NCBI RefSeq assembly: GCF_039523335.1
Contig: NZ_BAAAFC010000002.1
Coordinates: forward strand, 558,001 to 622,000
Reading direction: 5' to 3'
Length of the DNA stretch: 64,000 nt
DNA from: Marinobacter szutsaonensis
GTDB lineage: Bacteria; Pseudomonadota; Gammaproteobacteria; Pseudomonadales; Oleiphilaceae
In this document: positions 18,196-27,399 of the stretch, piece by piece
Layout of the letters: each line of letters starts with the position of its first letter
Numbering within the stretch: position 1 is the first letter of the stretch
Translations under genes and position numbers: made by a program
The notes under the pieces: generated by a model
The model's database searches: none
What the model was told of the DNA's origin: nothing
What the model saw: the letters and a program-made list of their open reading frames with translations, nothing else

Positions 18196-18552
18196 ATGAA
18201 AGTACAGAATGCCATTGAGTCCAAACTGAAGGATGCATTCGATGCAAACATCCTTCAGGTGGAAAACGAGAGCCACATGCACAGTGTGCCGCCGAATTCG
18301 GAGACCCATTTCAAGGTGACCCTGGTGTCGCCGGCATTTGAGGGGCAGATGAAGGTGAAGCGGCACCAGACTATCTATAAGGTGCTGGCGGACGAGTTGG
18401 CGGGGCCGGTGCATGCGTTGGCGCTGCATCTATATACGCCGGAGGAGTGGGAGGCCAGTGGCCACGCCACACCGGATTCACCGAACTGTATGGGCGGGTC
18501 GAAGGGCGATCCGGCCATGGCGATGAAAACCGGTCAGGGAGAAGGTTCATGA
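18196..18552 (+). CDS. BolA-family protein
   Basis: A 118-residue BolA-fold protein. The family helix-strand signature is visible: NESHMHSVPPNSETHFKV, SPAFEGQMKVKRHQ and VHALALHLYTPEEW. BolA proteins bind monothiol glutaredoxins and [2Fe-2S] clusters, and some act as transcription regulators. The ATG at 18196 follows GGAG by 8 bases; an upstream in-frame extension runs back over the topB start and is not real. The stop overlaps the yciO-type start (ATGA). Confidence 0.92.
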   Translation: MKVQNAIESKLKDAFDANILQVENESHMHSVPPNSETHFKVTLVSPAFEGQMKVKRHQTIYKVLADELAGPVHALALHLYTPEEWEASGHATPDSPNCMGGSKGDPAMAMKTGQGEGS

Positions 18553-19172
18553 GTCAGTTTTTCCAGATTCATCCGGAAACGCCCCAGAAGCGTCTGATCA
18601 ACCAGGCGGTGGAGATCCTTCGGCGGGGTGGGGTGATTGTTTACCCCACGGATTCGGCTTACGCCATTGGCTGCCATCTGGGTGACAAGCAGGCGGCGGA
18701 TCGGATCAAGCGGATTCGTAAGCTGGATGACAAGCACAACTTTACCCTGGTGTGCCGGGATCTTTCGGACATCGGCGTTTACGCCAAGGTGGACAACACC
18801 CAGTATCGGCTGTTGAAGAATTTCACGCCGGGGCCGTACACCTTCATCCTGGATGCCACCAGTGAAGTACCGCGCCGGTTGATGCATCCCAAACGTCGCT
18901 CGATCGGGGTCCGGGTGCCGGATAATGCCATTGTGCAGGAGCTGCTCGGGGAGCTGGGCGAGCCGATCATGAGCAGTACTCTGATTTTGCCCGGTGAAAC
19001 CGAGCCCATGACCGATCCGGAGGAGATCCGGGATGTGCTGGGACATGAGCTGGATCTGATTATTGACGGCGGTTTCTGTGGCATGGAAGCCACCACGGTG
19101 GTGAATTTCACCGGGGAGGTGCCGGAGGTGACCCGGGTAGGCAAGGGCGATCCCGAGCCGTTCCAGGTCTGA
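18549..19172 (+). CDS. yciO: YciO/Sua5/YrdC-family protein
   Basis: A 207-residue protein of the YrdC-like fold that binds RNA and nucleotides. Motifs are GGVIVYPTDSAYAIGC, KRIRKLDDKHNFTLVC, GPYTFILDA and RSIGVRVPDN. It resembles the E. coli YciO branch rather than TsaC; the YrdC-type K/R site is present, but its role in tRNA threonylcarbamoylation is less clear than for TsaC/Sua5. The start is set by the ATGA overlap with the BolA gene. Confidence 0.88.
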   Translation: MSQFFQIHPETPQKRLINQAVEILRRGGVIVYPTDSAYAIGCHLGDKQAADRIKRIRKLDDKHNFTLVCRDLSDIGVYAKVDNTQYRLLKNFTPGPYTFILDATSEVPRRLMHPKRRSIGVRVPDNAIVQELLGELGEPIMSSTLILPGETEPMTDPEEIRDVLGHELDLIIDGGFCGMEATTVVNFTGEVPEVTRVGKGDPEPFQV

Positions 19173-19195
19173 TCCGGCGTCTTTTAGACAGATCG

Positions 19196-19215
19196 CGGGG
19201 CTGGTTTCAGCCCCG
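19196..19215. terminator. Possible bidirectional hairpin between yciO and the MBL hydrolase gene
   Basis: CGGGGCTG and CAGCCCCG form a perfect 8-bp stem with a 4-base loop, between two convergent genes. The MBL stop codon lies in the loop. There is no T-run, so intrinsic termination is uncertain. Confidence 0.4.
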
Positions 19216-19854
19216 GTGATCGGAGACGAACGGGTTGCTGGCGCGCTCCTGGCCGAAGGTGGACATGGGTCCGTGGCCGGGGATGAATGAGACCTGGTCT
19301 CCAAGCGGGAACAGCTTTTCCCGGATGGACCGGATCAGGGTGTTGTGATCGCCCTTGGGGAAGTCGGTGCGGCCGATGGAACCCTGGAACAGCACGTCGC
19401 CCACCAGTGCCAGTCCGGATTCCCGGTGGAAGAACACCACGTGCCCCGGTGTGTGGCCCGGGCAGTGCAGTACTTCCAGGGTCTGGTTGCCAACGCTCAC
19501 TTCATCACCATCTTCCAGCCAGCGATCCGGCGTGAAGACTTCCGGCGCCGGGAATCCGAACATCTGAGCCTGCTGGGGCAGGCCCTGGATCCAGAAATTG
19601 TCTTCCTTATGGGGGCCTTCGATCGGCAAGTCCAATGCCTTCGCCAGTTCGGCGGTGCCGCCGGCATGATCGATATGGGCGTGGGTCAACAGGATCTTTT
19701 CCACCGTCACGCCCTCCTCCCGGACTGCGGCGCGAATCCTGTCCAGGTCGCCACCGGGATCCACCACCGCCGCTTTGCGGGTCTCCTCGCACCAGATCAG
19801 TGAGCAGTTTTGCTGGAATGGCGTGACGGGAATGATTCTGTATTTCAGGGACAT
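19207..19854 (-). CDS. Metallo-beta-lactamase-fold hydrolase (GloB-like)
   Basis: A 215-residue cytoplasmic hydrolase. The dinuclear metal site is seen in [24 protein letters not shown] and PGHGP. The length and [11 protein letters not shown] start match the YcbL/GloB2 type II glyoxalase-like group, which hydrolyses S-lactoylglutathione, rather than full-length GloB (about 250) with its C-terminal helical domain. Convergent with yciO, divergent from the Mks operon. Confidence 0.88.
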   Translation of the reverse strand: MSLKYRIIPVTPFQQNCSLIWCEETRKAAVVDPGGDLDRIRAAVREEGVTVEKILLTHAHIDHAGGTAELAKALDLPIEGPHKEDNFWIQGLPQQAQMFGFPAPEVFTPDRWLEDGDEVSVGNQTLEVLHCPGHTPGHVVFFHRESGLALVGDVLFQGSIGRTDFPKGDHNTLIRSIREKLFPLGDQVSFIPGHGPMSTFGQERASNPFVSDHRG

Positions 19855-19964
19855 ACCTTTTCTCGGATGGTGTCGGGGATTGGTAATCGGGTTATGGTAA
19901 CGGTATTCGGGCCGGCGCTCGAGTTTTCAAGATGTCGGACCAGGGTTCTCACGAAAAACCATAG

Positions 19965-20756
19965 GTGTTCAGGTTGAAGCATTATCTGGAGAAGATCCGG
20001 CGGGGGCAGCCGATCAACTACGAAGCCTTTCTTCGCAAACTACCGGAGGATATACGCCGGAAGCACCGGGATATTTTCAGGCCGGAAAAGGTGTCCGGTA
20101 ACGGCTGGGTGGTTCACATTCTGGTCCCGTCGGTCTTTGCGGAGCTTGAACAGTCTTCGGCGGCTCCGGTCAGCCGTGCCCATGCGGCGGAGCAGGGTGA
20201 TTCCCACCGGCACGGAACTGGCCACAGCTTCCTCCTGGTGTATCGGAAGGGACTGGCATCGGATCGTCCGGATACGGTGGTGGTATCCGAGTCCGGGGCA
20301 GACTGTGGCTTCCCGTTGAAATCCTCGGCGATGGTCATAGAAAACGAGGAGAATTTTTTCGAGTATCGGAGAATGCTGGCCTTTGCCTCTGCCTGTGAAA
20401 ATGCCAGCCTTGGCCTGGAAAACTGCGATGTGGTCCTTGGTGGTGGGAACCGGATTACTCGAAGGGCCTGCATGGCCTGGTTGAACCAGTATCAGCGGGT
20501 TTATTGCGCTTTTGATTACGATGCTGGCGGCCTGCAGATGTTTGCGACCATGGCGGATTACCTTGGTGAGAAGGCGGGCTTTGTGCAGCCGCGGAGTCTG
20601 GAGAGTTGGTTGCCGAAATTTCGTAAGGTCCCCGGGAACACCGAGCGATTTACCCGCGCCATCCGGTTGGCAGAGAATCTGGGTTTTTCATCGTTGGCCA
20701 CAGCGTTTCGGGAGACGGGCAAATTCATGGAGCAGGAGATGATTCTGGATGACTGA
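19965..20756 (+). CDS. mksG: MksG/JetD-like TOPRIM nuclease subunit (short form)
   Basis: A 263-residue protein whose C-terminal half is a TOPRIM (DUF2220-type) domain: VIENEENFF (124-132, putative catalytic E126), the turn GGGNRITRRA (159-168) and FDYDAGG (D184, D186). MksG/JetD is the DNA-cleaving subunit of Wadjet/MksBEFG plasmid-defence condensins, and this reading rests on the motifs plus the three condensin genes that follow. It is shorter than the roughly 380-400 residues I expect for JetD, so the N-terminal arm is reduced. A TAG lies directly upstream in frame, so the start is the GTG at 19965, or a TTG at 19974. It overlaps mksB by 8 bases. Confidence 0.8.
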   Translation: MFRLKHYLEKIRRGQPINYEAFLRKLPEDIRRKHRDIFRPEKVSGNGWVVHILVPSVFAELEQSSAAPVSRAHAAEQGDSHRHGTGHSFLLVYRKGLASDRPDTVVVSESGADCGFPLKSSAMVIENEENFFEYRRMLAFASACENASLGLENCDVVLGGGNRITRRACMAWLNQYQRVYCAFDYDAGGLQMFATMADYLGEKAGFVQPRSLESWLPKFRKVPGNTERFTRAIRLAENLGFSSLATAFRETGKFMEQEMILDD

Positions 20757-23691
20757 CCAGCAGGAGAGTAGTAACACATTCCGGTTCGGCATTCGCCGCC
20801 TGGTGCTGGTGGATTCGGCGGGCTTCTGCTATGTCGAAATTCCCGTGGATAACCACGCCCTGATTCTCGGGCCGGGTAACCTGGGCAAGTCCAGCCTGCT
20901 CAATTCCCTGCGACTGTTCCTGTTACCGGAGAACAATTTCAAGAACAGCCGCAACAAGTTTGCGTTCCGCAACGCCAGTGCCGGGAGTTTCTACACGAAC
21001 GAGGAGAGCTACCAGCACTATTTCCCGAGTCAGTTCAGCTTCCTGATTATGGAGGCGGAGAATCCAGCAGGCGTGCACTGCCAGATTCTGTATCGGGAGA
21101 ACAGCAGCCAGCTGAGTTATGGGCGCGCGTTCGTGCCCGTGCCCTATGAACAGCTGCGCCCCTTGTTCTGGAATGGGGAGGATCCCGATGGCATTGGCCA
21201 GGCAGTGCCCGAGTTGTCGTTCAGCCGCCTGTCCGAGGCGCTGAAAAAGCTGTCCCGGGACACGGTTTTTACCAGCGATCCGGGCAAGCTCAAATCCATG
21301 CTCTACAACAGCGAACTGATGACCGGCGATGCCGTGCGCTATTCGGTCCTGCCCCTCGGGGAATCGGATGAGCGCCGGGTGCAGTCACTGCGCACACTGA
21401 TTCTGTTGTTGTTCGAGATGAAGGCCGATGACCGGGCCATGGCCAATGCCGTGGCCAGTATCATCGAGGCCGACAAGAAATTCGCCGACGACGCGTTCGA
21501 CTTCAATATCGACCAGTTCCTCGACAGGCACGAACAACTCAAACAGCAGCAGGCGCAACTGAATCGCATCGAGAAGGAGCGTCCCCGCTTCGAGAAGCTC
21601 AGTCGGGATTACGAGCACTACCAGAACCTGTTACGCAGCCAGCAGGATTTTGCCGCGTTCCGGGAGGGACTTGCCGACGCCCTGCGGGACATTGGTGAGC
21701 AGCGAACCGGCGCGGTCCGGGCTTACAACGAGCAGAATGAAACCCTCAAGCATGTCATGCAGAACCTTAAAAAGCTGGATCAGGATACCAGTGGTCTGAA
21801 GGGAGAAATCCGGGCTGCCGACAGAAACCTGAAGCGCGCGGAGCAGGACCGCTCGGATGGCGAGCTGCTGCTGTCCCAGTATGGTGATATGACCGTGCAG
21901 GAGATTGGCGAAATCCTTCGGGAAGAGCTGGAGCGGAAGCGAAGCCATCTGAATGCACTGAAAAGTGCCGCCCAGGCCGAGATTCGCCTGGCCAAACTTG
22001 CCGAAGAGATCGAAAAGCTGGAGGTCAGGCTAGCGAGCCTGACCGAGAAGGAAAGCAAGCAGCAGTGGCAACTGCAGAATCAGCTGGATGAGTCCGTGGT
22101 GGCGCCGTTGAGAGCGGTTGATGCCAGGTTGGTGATGGCCAGCCCCGGCCGGGATCTTGATGAAGCCACGCGAAAAGCGATTGAAGCCTTCTCGGTGCTG
22201 TTCGAGCAGAGGGAATCCCGCTTTGACTGGTTTGATGTGGAGTATCCGGCGCAGCCGGTGCGGCAACAGGATTTCGCCGGTGACCGAAGGCTGCTTGAGG
22301 GCGAGAAGCGTGGCCTTGAAAAGGAGCGGGCGGAGCTGGCGGACACCGCCAACCACGAGCAGGATCGCCCGCAGCTGATTGCCCGCACGGAAAAGGAAAT
22401 CAAGGCGATCGAAAAGGATCTGGATACTCTGGCCCGTTACCCCGCTGCAGCCACCACGCTCAGGGATGCCTCCCAGGAGAAGGAAGCGGCTGAAGAGGCG
22501 TTGGCGAAACTGGAAGAGCAGGGCCGCCTGGAGCAGGAAAAACTGGAGGCGCTCCAGAATAAAGTGGCGAAGGCCCGGAGTGAAAAGGAGCGCATTGAGG
22601 AACGGGAGAAGGAGCTGGCGCAACTGAACCGCAGCGTGGGTACAGTGGAGCATCGTTTCCAGCACCTGAAAGCGGCAACCGCCGACCAGCCGCTGGCTAT
22701 GGATCAGGTTTCCGTCGCCGCCTTTGATGACCTGCAGAACCAGCTGGACGAGCTGGAGGAGCTGCGGCGGAATATCCTCGATCACCTCCGGCAGTTTGTC
22801 TATCAGGGCATCTATGAGGACGCCGATGGCGAGCTGCAGAAGGACAGCCCGTCCTCGTCGGTGATTCGCGGCGTGTTCAAGAGTCTGTCCGATCTGTTTG
22901 CCGCGCTGGCCGAGCAGTGGACCGTGCTGGAGGGGCAGATCAGTATTCACAATGAAACCGTTGCCAGCTATCGCCAGGCCCTGAAAACCAACCACGAGCA
23001 CATTGCCCGGTTCGAAGCCCAGCTGAACCGTGAACTTGAGGGCGTTCGCATCAACGATCTGGTGGAAATCCGGGTGGATATCCACACCGACCCGAAATTC
23101 CGCAACCTGGTGGAAGAAGCCAACAACATCGACCCCTACGGCAACCAGCTGCAGTCCGATGCCTTCTACGACCGGCTGCGGGTCTTTGTGGCGGATTTCT
23201 TTGGCGAGCAGGGTGGCAGCAAGCGCCTGACCATGGACAGGGTCATTACCGGTATCTCCTACCGAACCCGAAAGGAAAACGCCACCAGCCTCGACAGTAA
23301 AGGCCAGTCGACCTCCACCACGGCGCTGATTAACCTGGAGCTGGTGTACCGGCTGCTCCGGCGCGTCCTGTACCCGGGTGTCCAGCTTTCCTTTCCTTTG
23401 GTGCTGGACGAGCTGGCCAGTGTCGATATCAGCCAGATGCCAGCGTTACTGGACCGGCTTGGCAAGCAGGGTTTCAATCTGTTCTCCGCAGCGACTCACA
23501 GCGCCAGTGCCGAGATGATCTATCTGATTGGCCGGCACCTGGAGGTGGGCCAGATGCGCACCGCCCGGCCCTACAGTCCGCAACGGACGCTGGTGTTCTG
23601 GGGCGGGGCCGAAGGTTTTACCGGTGGCGAGTCCGTAAGCCACTGGGTGGATCAGTCCCAGAGCAGTTTGCTGGAGCCGACGGATGAGTAA
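20749..23691 (+). CDS. mksB: MksB/JetC-like condensin ATPase
   Basis: SMC-like protein of 980 residues, the motor of a MukBEF-type condensin. Walker A is GPGNLGKSS (41-49). Long charged heptad regions (about 265-430 and 510-640) form coiled coils around a hinge-like middle. The C-terminal head has an ABC-signature-like KGQSTST (about 850) and Walker B FPLVLDELASVD (about 882). MukB is about 1480 residues, so the short arms point to the Mks/Wadjet class, which recognises and extrudes plasmid DNA. Overlaps of 8 bases on both sides couple it to mksG and mksF. Confidence 0.88.
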   Translation: MTDQQESSNTFRFGIRRLVLVDSAGFCYVEIPVDNHALILGPGNLGKSSLLNSLRLFLLPENNFKNSRNKFAFRNASAGSFYTNEESYQHYFPSQFSFLIMEAENPAGVHCQILYRENSSQLSYGRAFVPVPYEQLRPLFWNGEDPDGIGQAVPELSFSRLSEALKKLSRDTVFTSDPGKLKSMLYNSELMTGDAVRYSVLPLGESDERRVQSLRTLILLLFEMKADDRAMANAVASIIEADKKFADDAFDFNIDQFLDRHEQLKQQQAQLNRIEKERPRFEKLSRDYEHYQNLLRSQQDFAAFREGLADALRDIGEQRTGAVRAYNEQNETLKHVMQNLKKLDQDTSGLKGEIRAADRNLKRAEQDRSDGELLLSQYGDMTVQEIGEILREELERKRSHLNALKSAAQAEIRLAKLAEEIEKLEVRLASLTEKESKQQWQLQNQLDESVVAPLRAVDARLVMASPGRDLDEATRKAIEAFSVLFEQRESRFDWFDVEYPAQPVRQQDFAGDRRLLEGEKRGLEKERAELADTANHEQDRPQLIARTEKEIKAIEKDLDTLARYPAAATTLRDASQEKEAAEEALAKLEEQGRLEQEKLEALQNKVAKARSEKERIEEREKELAQLNRSVGTVEHRFQHLKAATADQPLAMDQVSVAAFDDLQNQLDELEELRRNILDHLRQFVYQGIYEDADGELQKDSPSSSVIRGVFKSLSDLFAALAEQWTVLEGQISIHNETVASYRQALKTNHEHIARFEAQLNRELEGVRINDLVEIRVDIHTDPKFRNLVEEANNIDPYGNQLQSDAFYDRLRVFVADFFGEQGGSKRLTMDRVITGISYRTRKENATSLDSKGQSTSTTALINLELVYRLLRRVLYPGVQLSFPLVLDELASVDISQMPALLDRLGKQGFNLFSAATHSASAEMIYLIGRHLEVGQMRTARPYSPQRTLVFWGGAEGFTGGESVSHWVDQSQSSLLEPTDE

Positions 23692-25108
23692 GCGCTTCAG
23701 TACCCTGGATACCACGCGGTTACTGTTCGAGCATCCGCGGATCCTGTTTCGGTTGATTGAACGCATGGACCGTCTGGAGGCCCGTTATGTGCGCGAGGCG
23801 GACCTGATCTCCGAGGTGATGGATTATTCGAAAACCCTCGCGAGGGCTGATCGGGAGCGGGTACGGCTGGCCCTGAGCACTGATAACCTGTTCCGGACCG
23901 GATTGGTGATCGACATCATCAAGGCCGAGGGCGAGCGTCGGCTGGTGCTCCAGGACGCGTTGATCAATCTGATGCGGGCCTGCAATGCGTCCCTGTACCA
24001 GGAGCTCACGGATGCCCGGTTGCGGGGACATCTGGTGACGCTCCGGGATGTCCGGGACCGGCTCGAAACCAGCAGTTTCAGCCAGACCGATCCCGACTTC
24101 ACCGAGCTGCGGGACGACCTGAACGAGCGGGTCAGTCAGCTCATCGGTCTGCTTCGCCAGAATGTGTTGCGGATGCAGACCATCAGTGCCCAGCTGGCGG
24201 ATATGTCCGGCGATGCCAGTCGGGTGCCGGAGAGATTCCTGGAGTTCCGGCAGAATCTGTTCGAGCAGATCGTCACCTTGTATGACCGCCACATCAAGCC
24301 CACGCTGGTCTTCCTGAATCCGGACACCCGCCTGCCAGATGGCACCAACCTGTTCGAAACCCTGGAGGCCATGGTCAGACTGCTGGAACAGAACGGGGAC
24401 CACAGTCTCGCAGACCAGCTATTCCGTTCCTCGATCAGTCTGAATGCCCTGTATAAGCCGATCCAGGCCGTGGCGCAGGAAGTGGAGCATTTCCTGCGAA
24501 AGACCCGTCGGGGCATGGTCCAGTACAACGCCATGGAGCATTTCTTCGGCAAGTTGCGGGAACTGAAAGGGGAAACCGAAACCCTGAGCCTGCGCCGCAA
24601 ATGGCTGGAAGGTGGCCATTTTGCCCGCGGAACCGGCTTTCTCCTGGGGCTCCGGGCCCAGTCCCGGCCCAAGCACTACGCGTTTGGCGGCTCCCCCAGT
24701 TATTACCAGTTGCTGTTCAGTGAGCTGGACCTGCGCCTTGCTGATCTGAAACGCAGTGCCGAGGTCCCGGTGTTGCAGGAGCTGGAAGGGAGCAGTCGAG
24801 CCGCCAGGGTGGATGTGCAGCGTATCAACCAGCTCTATCAATGGCTGGAAAGCCTGGAGTTGCGCCCCACCAATGATCTGGTCCGGGAACTGCACGGGCG
24901 CCTGGACGGCTTCATAGAGGGTTATCGCTTCCCGGATTTGCTGGCGGCTCTGAACCGGCTGGTGAACACTCCCCCCGAGGGATTTCACGTGGTGACAACC
25001 AACCGCTTCCGGACGCTCGCTCCGGTTGAGGAAGGAGATAGCCCGTCAGAGCAGTTTGTTTACCGGAAGCGGCGACTGGAACCATCAACAGAGGCAACCC
25101 ATGACTGA
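23684..25108 (+). CDS. mksF: MksF/JetA-like kleisin subunit
   Basis: A 474-residue mainly helical protein, called as the kleisin that links the MksB heads. Position between mksB and mksE, length, and the N-terminal helical region (FEHPRILFRLIERMDRLEARYV cut across 15-36, then DNLFRTGLVIDI) agree with MksF/JetA. The C-terminal part (YQLLFSELDLRLADLKRSAE) would contact the ATPase cap. There are no enzyme motifs, as expected. The identity is inferred from gene context and overall character rather than from a strong motif. Confidence 0.8.
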   Translation: MSKRFSTLDTTRLLFEHPRILFRLIERMDRLEARYVREADLISEVMDYSKTLARADRERVRLALSTDNLFRTGLVIDIIKAEGERRLVLQDALINLMRACNASLYQELTDARLRGHLVTLRDVRDRLETSSFSQTDPDFTELRDDLNERVSQLIGLLRQNVLRMQTISAQLADMSGDASRVPERFLEFRQNLFEQIVTLYDRHIKPTLVFLNPDTRLPDGTNLFETLEAMVRLLEQNGDHSLADQLFRSSISLNALYKPIQAVAQEVEHFLRKTRRGMVQYNAMEHFFGKLRELKGETETLSLRRKWLEGGHFARGTGFLLGLRAQSRPKHYAFGGSPSYYQLLFSELDLRLADLKRSAEVPVLQELEGSSRAARVDVQRINQLYQWLESLELRPTNDLVRELHGRLDGFIEGYRFPDLLAALNRLVNTPPEGFHVVTTNRFRTLAPVEEGDSPSEQFVYRKRRLEPSTEATHD

Positions 25109-25709
25109 TGTAACCGATAGGCCACAGGCCACCGAAAGCACCAGCAGCTTCGAGGCTATTCTTCCGTCGCAGAGTGCGGCGGTATACCGGGAATTCCAGG
25201 CTGGCCGGGTGATCGTGCGCGAGGTATGGGACGCCAACCGGTCCGAGCTGGTTGCCAACCCGCTCTACAACCTTGTTTACAACCATCTCTCGCACTTCCG
25301 TACCCTCTACGAGCATCTGGGCAGTGAGCTGGTATTTAACGAATCCGGCAGTTTCTTCTACCTGAAAGAAAGCAGCGACGATGAATCGGAAGAACACGAT
25401 GAGCATGCCTTTCGGGTCCAGGTGGTTTTGCTGCTCATTGGCCGCTATTTCGCCCGCAGTGGCCGGGACCTTGATTACCTGGGCCGGCCGGATGCCGGCC
25501 TCAAGGACGATGATCTGAGTGCCCTGCAGGAGGATGAGGAGTACCGGGAAATCTTGCGTGCCGCCCGTTTTGAAAAGGGCCTCGCCGAGGCCCTGGACTA
25601 CCTCGACAAACGAAACCTGGTGTTCAAGGCCGGGGCGGGCCGTTATTTCCTCAGTTCGGCAGGTATGTACTTTCTGACAGAGCTGGTGAGGGAATACGAA
25701 AACGGCTGA
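25101..25709 (+). CDS. mksE: MksE/JetB-like accessory subunit
   Basis: A 202-residue acidic protein that fits the winged-helix MksE/JetB subunit, which binds the kleisin and DNA. Typical features are the YNHLSHFRTLYEHLG helix, LIGRYFARSGRDLDYL, and a C-terminal LDYLDKRNLVFKAGAGRYFLSSAG winged-helix part. I chose the ATG at 25101, which overlaps the mksF stop by 8 bases (ATGACTGA). A longer frame back to 25026 lies wholly inside mksF. It is the last gene of the operon and ends 6 bases from the convergent diguanylate cyclase gene. Confidence 0.8.
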   Translation: MTDVTDRPQATESTSSFEAILPSQSAAVYREFQAGRVIVREVWDANRSELVANPLYNLVYNHLSHFRTLYEHLGSELVFNESGSFFYLKESSDDESEEHDEHAFRVQVVLLLIGRYFARSGRDLDYLGRPDAGLKDDDLSALQEDEEYREILRAARFEKGLAEALDYLDKRNLVFKAGAGRYFLSSAGMYFLTELVREYENG

Positions 25710-25715
25710 GGTGTC

Positions 25716-27212
25716 TCAGGCAAAGCTGACACCGCCGCGCCCGGAGGCCTTGGCCCGGTACATTGCGGCATCGGAGGCCTGCAGGAGTTCTGTGACCGTA
25801 GTGCCGTTGTCCGGGTAGATGGCCACGCCCACAGAAGCGCCCACCTGCACGGCGTCGTCTTCGATCCGGAACGGTTGCGCTGCCACGGAGGTAATCTTCT
25901 GGGCAATCACGCCGGCATCATCGGTGTTGGCCAGGGGGGCGGTAATGACCAGGAACTCGTCACCGCCATGGCGCCCGACCACATCCTCCTCCCGGATGCA
26001 TCCACTCAGCCGTTTGCCGATGACCCTCAGCAGCTCATCCCCGGCCTGGTGGCCGTACCGGTCGTTGACTGGCTTGAAATGGTCCAGGTCGATAAACATC
26101 AGGGCAAAGCGGCTGTTTTCCCTGTCCGCGCGGTTGACGGCCTGCCCCAGCAATGTGAGTAATGCCGCCCGGTTTGGCAGGCCCGTCAACAGATCGTGGT
26201 CGGCCTGCCGGCGAATCTGGCTCTGCGCCAGCTGGAGTTCCCTGTTGGACCTGGCAAGCTCGGAGGCCTGTTGGGCCATCCTCCGCAATACCGGCCTGAG
26301 GGATCGCCACACCAGCAGGCCGGCCAGGAGAGAAAGTGCCAGAGTGAGCAGGACACTGAAAACAATGTCCCGGATAACCGTGCCGAAGATTTCATTGGTT
26401 TCTGCCCACACATGCACTTCCCAGTCATAGCCGGGCAGGGGGCGTAGGAAAGACATCACCCGGGTGCCATCTTCCAGTGTGGCTCGGAAGGACGCCCCGT
26501 CCTCGCTGATTTGCACGTTCAGTTGATTCGCCTGGCACGGGTCTGCCGCGGTCATGACAAACTGACCTGTGGTCTGGTCAATGGTGATTCGTTTGGTACG
26601 GTCGCTGTCGAGCAGGCAGATCTGTGAGTTGTCCGGACCCAGGAAAAGGCTCCGGAGCGATTCCAGGCTGAACAACAGCAGGTCAAAACCTACCACCTGG
26701 CCTGCCGAGGTAATCGGACTGGCGACATGGAGCATCGGAGGGCTTGTCGCTCCGCTGGCCAGCGGGTAAGTCAGAATGTCGAGTTTCTCCCGGAAGGGGA
26801 GCCGGGCAGGTAATTCGTCCGCCATTGGACCGATGCGCAGCAATTCCGAGCCGTCTGCATCGTAGCGAAGGATCGCTTCGAGATTGATCAGGCCCTCGGC
26901 TGCGTCCTCAAGGCGTGGCCGGGTGAAATTCACCAGTTCCGTGCGTGTGATTTCGCCGGTGTGATATTGGCCCAGCCTTCTGGCCAGTTCCGAGCGGCTG
27001 GCGGTTTGCGTGGCGAGATTGCGGTGATGGTCAAAGGCGGCCCGGATGCTGGCGGCCTCGGCATCGGCGAAGTTGGCAGCGGAGAGTTCGGCCCGGGAGT
27101 GGATCTGGTTGATCAGGGGCGTGGCCACAATGGTGGCGACCAGAATGCCCGTGAGTACAACAGCGACGACGGCTGTGATGATAATATGGCGTTTATGTTC
27201 AGTGATATCCAT
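25716..27212 (-). CDS. Membrane diguanylate cyclase (sensor-GGDEF)
   Basis: A 498-residue enzyme that makes cyclic di-GMP. It has a TM segment at about 10-32, a periplasmic sensor of about 250 residues (Cache-like character, two cysteines), a second TM near 287-310, a short coiled coil, and a GGDEF domain. Catalysis-relevant sites are intact: FIDLDHFKPVNDRYGHQAGD and the GGDEF box near 414. A product-inhibition site RxxD (REED) sits exactly five residues before GGDEF. I chose the start MDITEHKRH at 27212; an upstream in-frame ATG at 27278 adds non-conserved residues. Confidence 0.92.
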   Translation of the reverse strand: MDITEHKRHIIITAVVAVVLTGILVATIVATPLINQIHSRAELSAANFADAEAASIRAAFDHHRNLATQTASRSELARRLGQYHTGEITRTELVNFTRPRLEDAAEGLINLEAILRYDADGSELLRIGPMADELPARLPFREKLDILTYPLASGATSPPMLHVASPITSAGQVVGFDLLLFSLESLRSLFLGPDNSQICLLDSDRTKRITIDQTTGQFVMTAADPCQANQLNVQISEDGASFRATLEDGTRVMSFLRPLPGYDWEVHVWAETNEIFGTVIRDIVFSVLLTLALSLLAGLLVWRSLRPVLRRMAQQASELARSNRELQLAQSQIRRQADHDLLTGLPNRAALLTLLGQAVNRADRENSRFALMFIDLDHFKPVNDRYGHQAGDELLRVIGKRLSGCIREEDVVGRHGGDEFLVITAPLANTDDAGVIAQKITSVAAQPFRIEDDAVQVGASVGVAIYPDNGTTVTELLQASDAAMYRAKASGRGGVSFA

Positions 27213-27399
27213 CGATAGCCGCGCCGGGAAAAACTGTTGCAATAAGTGACATATTATAACCGATTTTTCTGTCCGCAAGGATGGTTAGCCAAAGGCCCAA
27301 TGGAGAGTTGGCCGGGCCGCCCATGCTGGATACTTTCCGTGTAGACTGAGCTCTCGGTTACCGTGAGTGGTATCAAAGTATTCACCCGATGGAGAGAAC

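Noticed and set aside
15953..18196. Very long open frame (747 codons) opposite topB
   Set aside because: It mirrors topB on the other strand. The topB frame has catalytic motifs from end to end, and the mirror product is low in recognisable motifs. High GC bias gives such shadows.
19965..25709. Mks operon as a recently acquired island
   Set aside because: No transposase, integrase, direct repeats or visible base-composition change at its edges.
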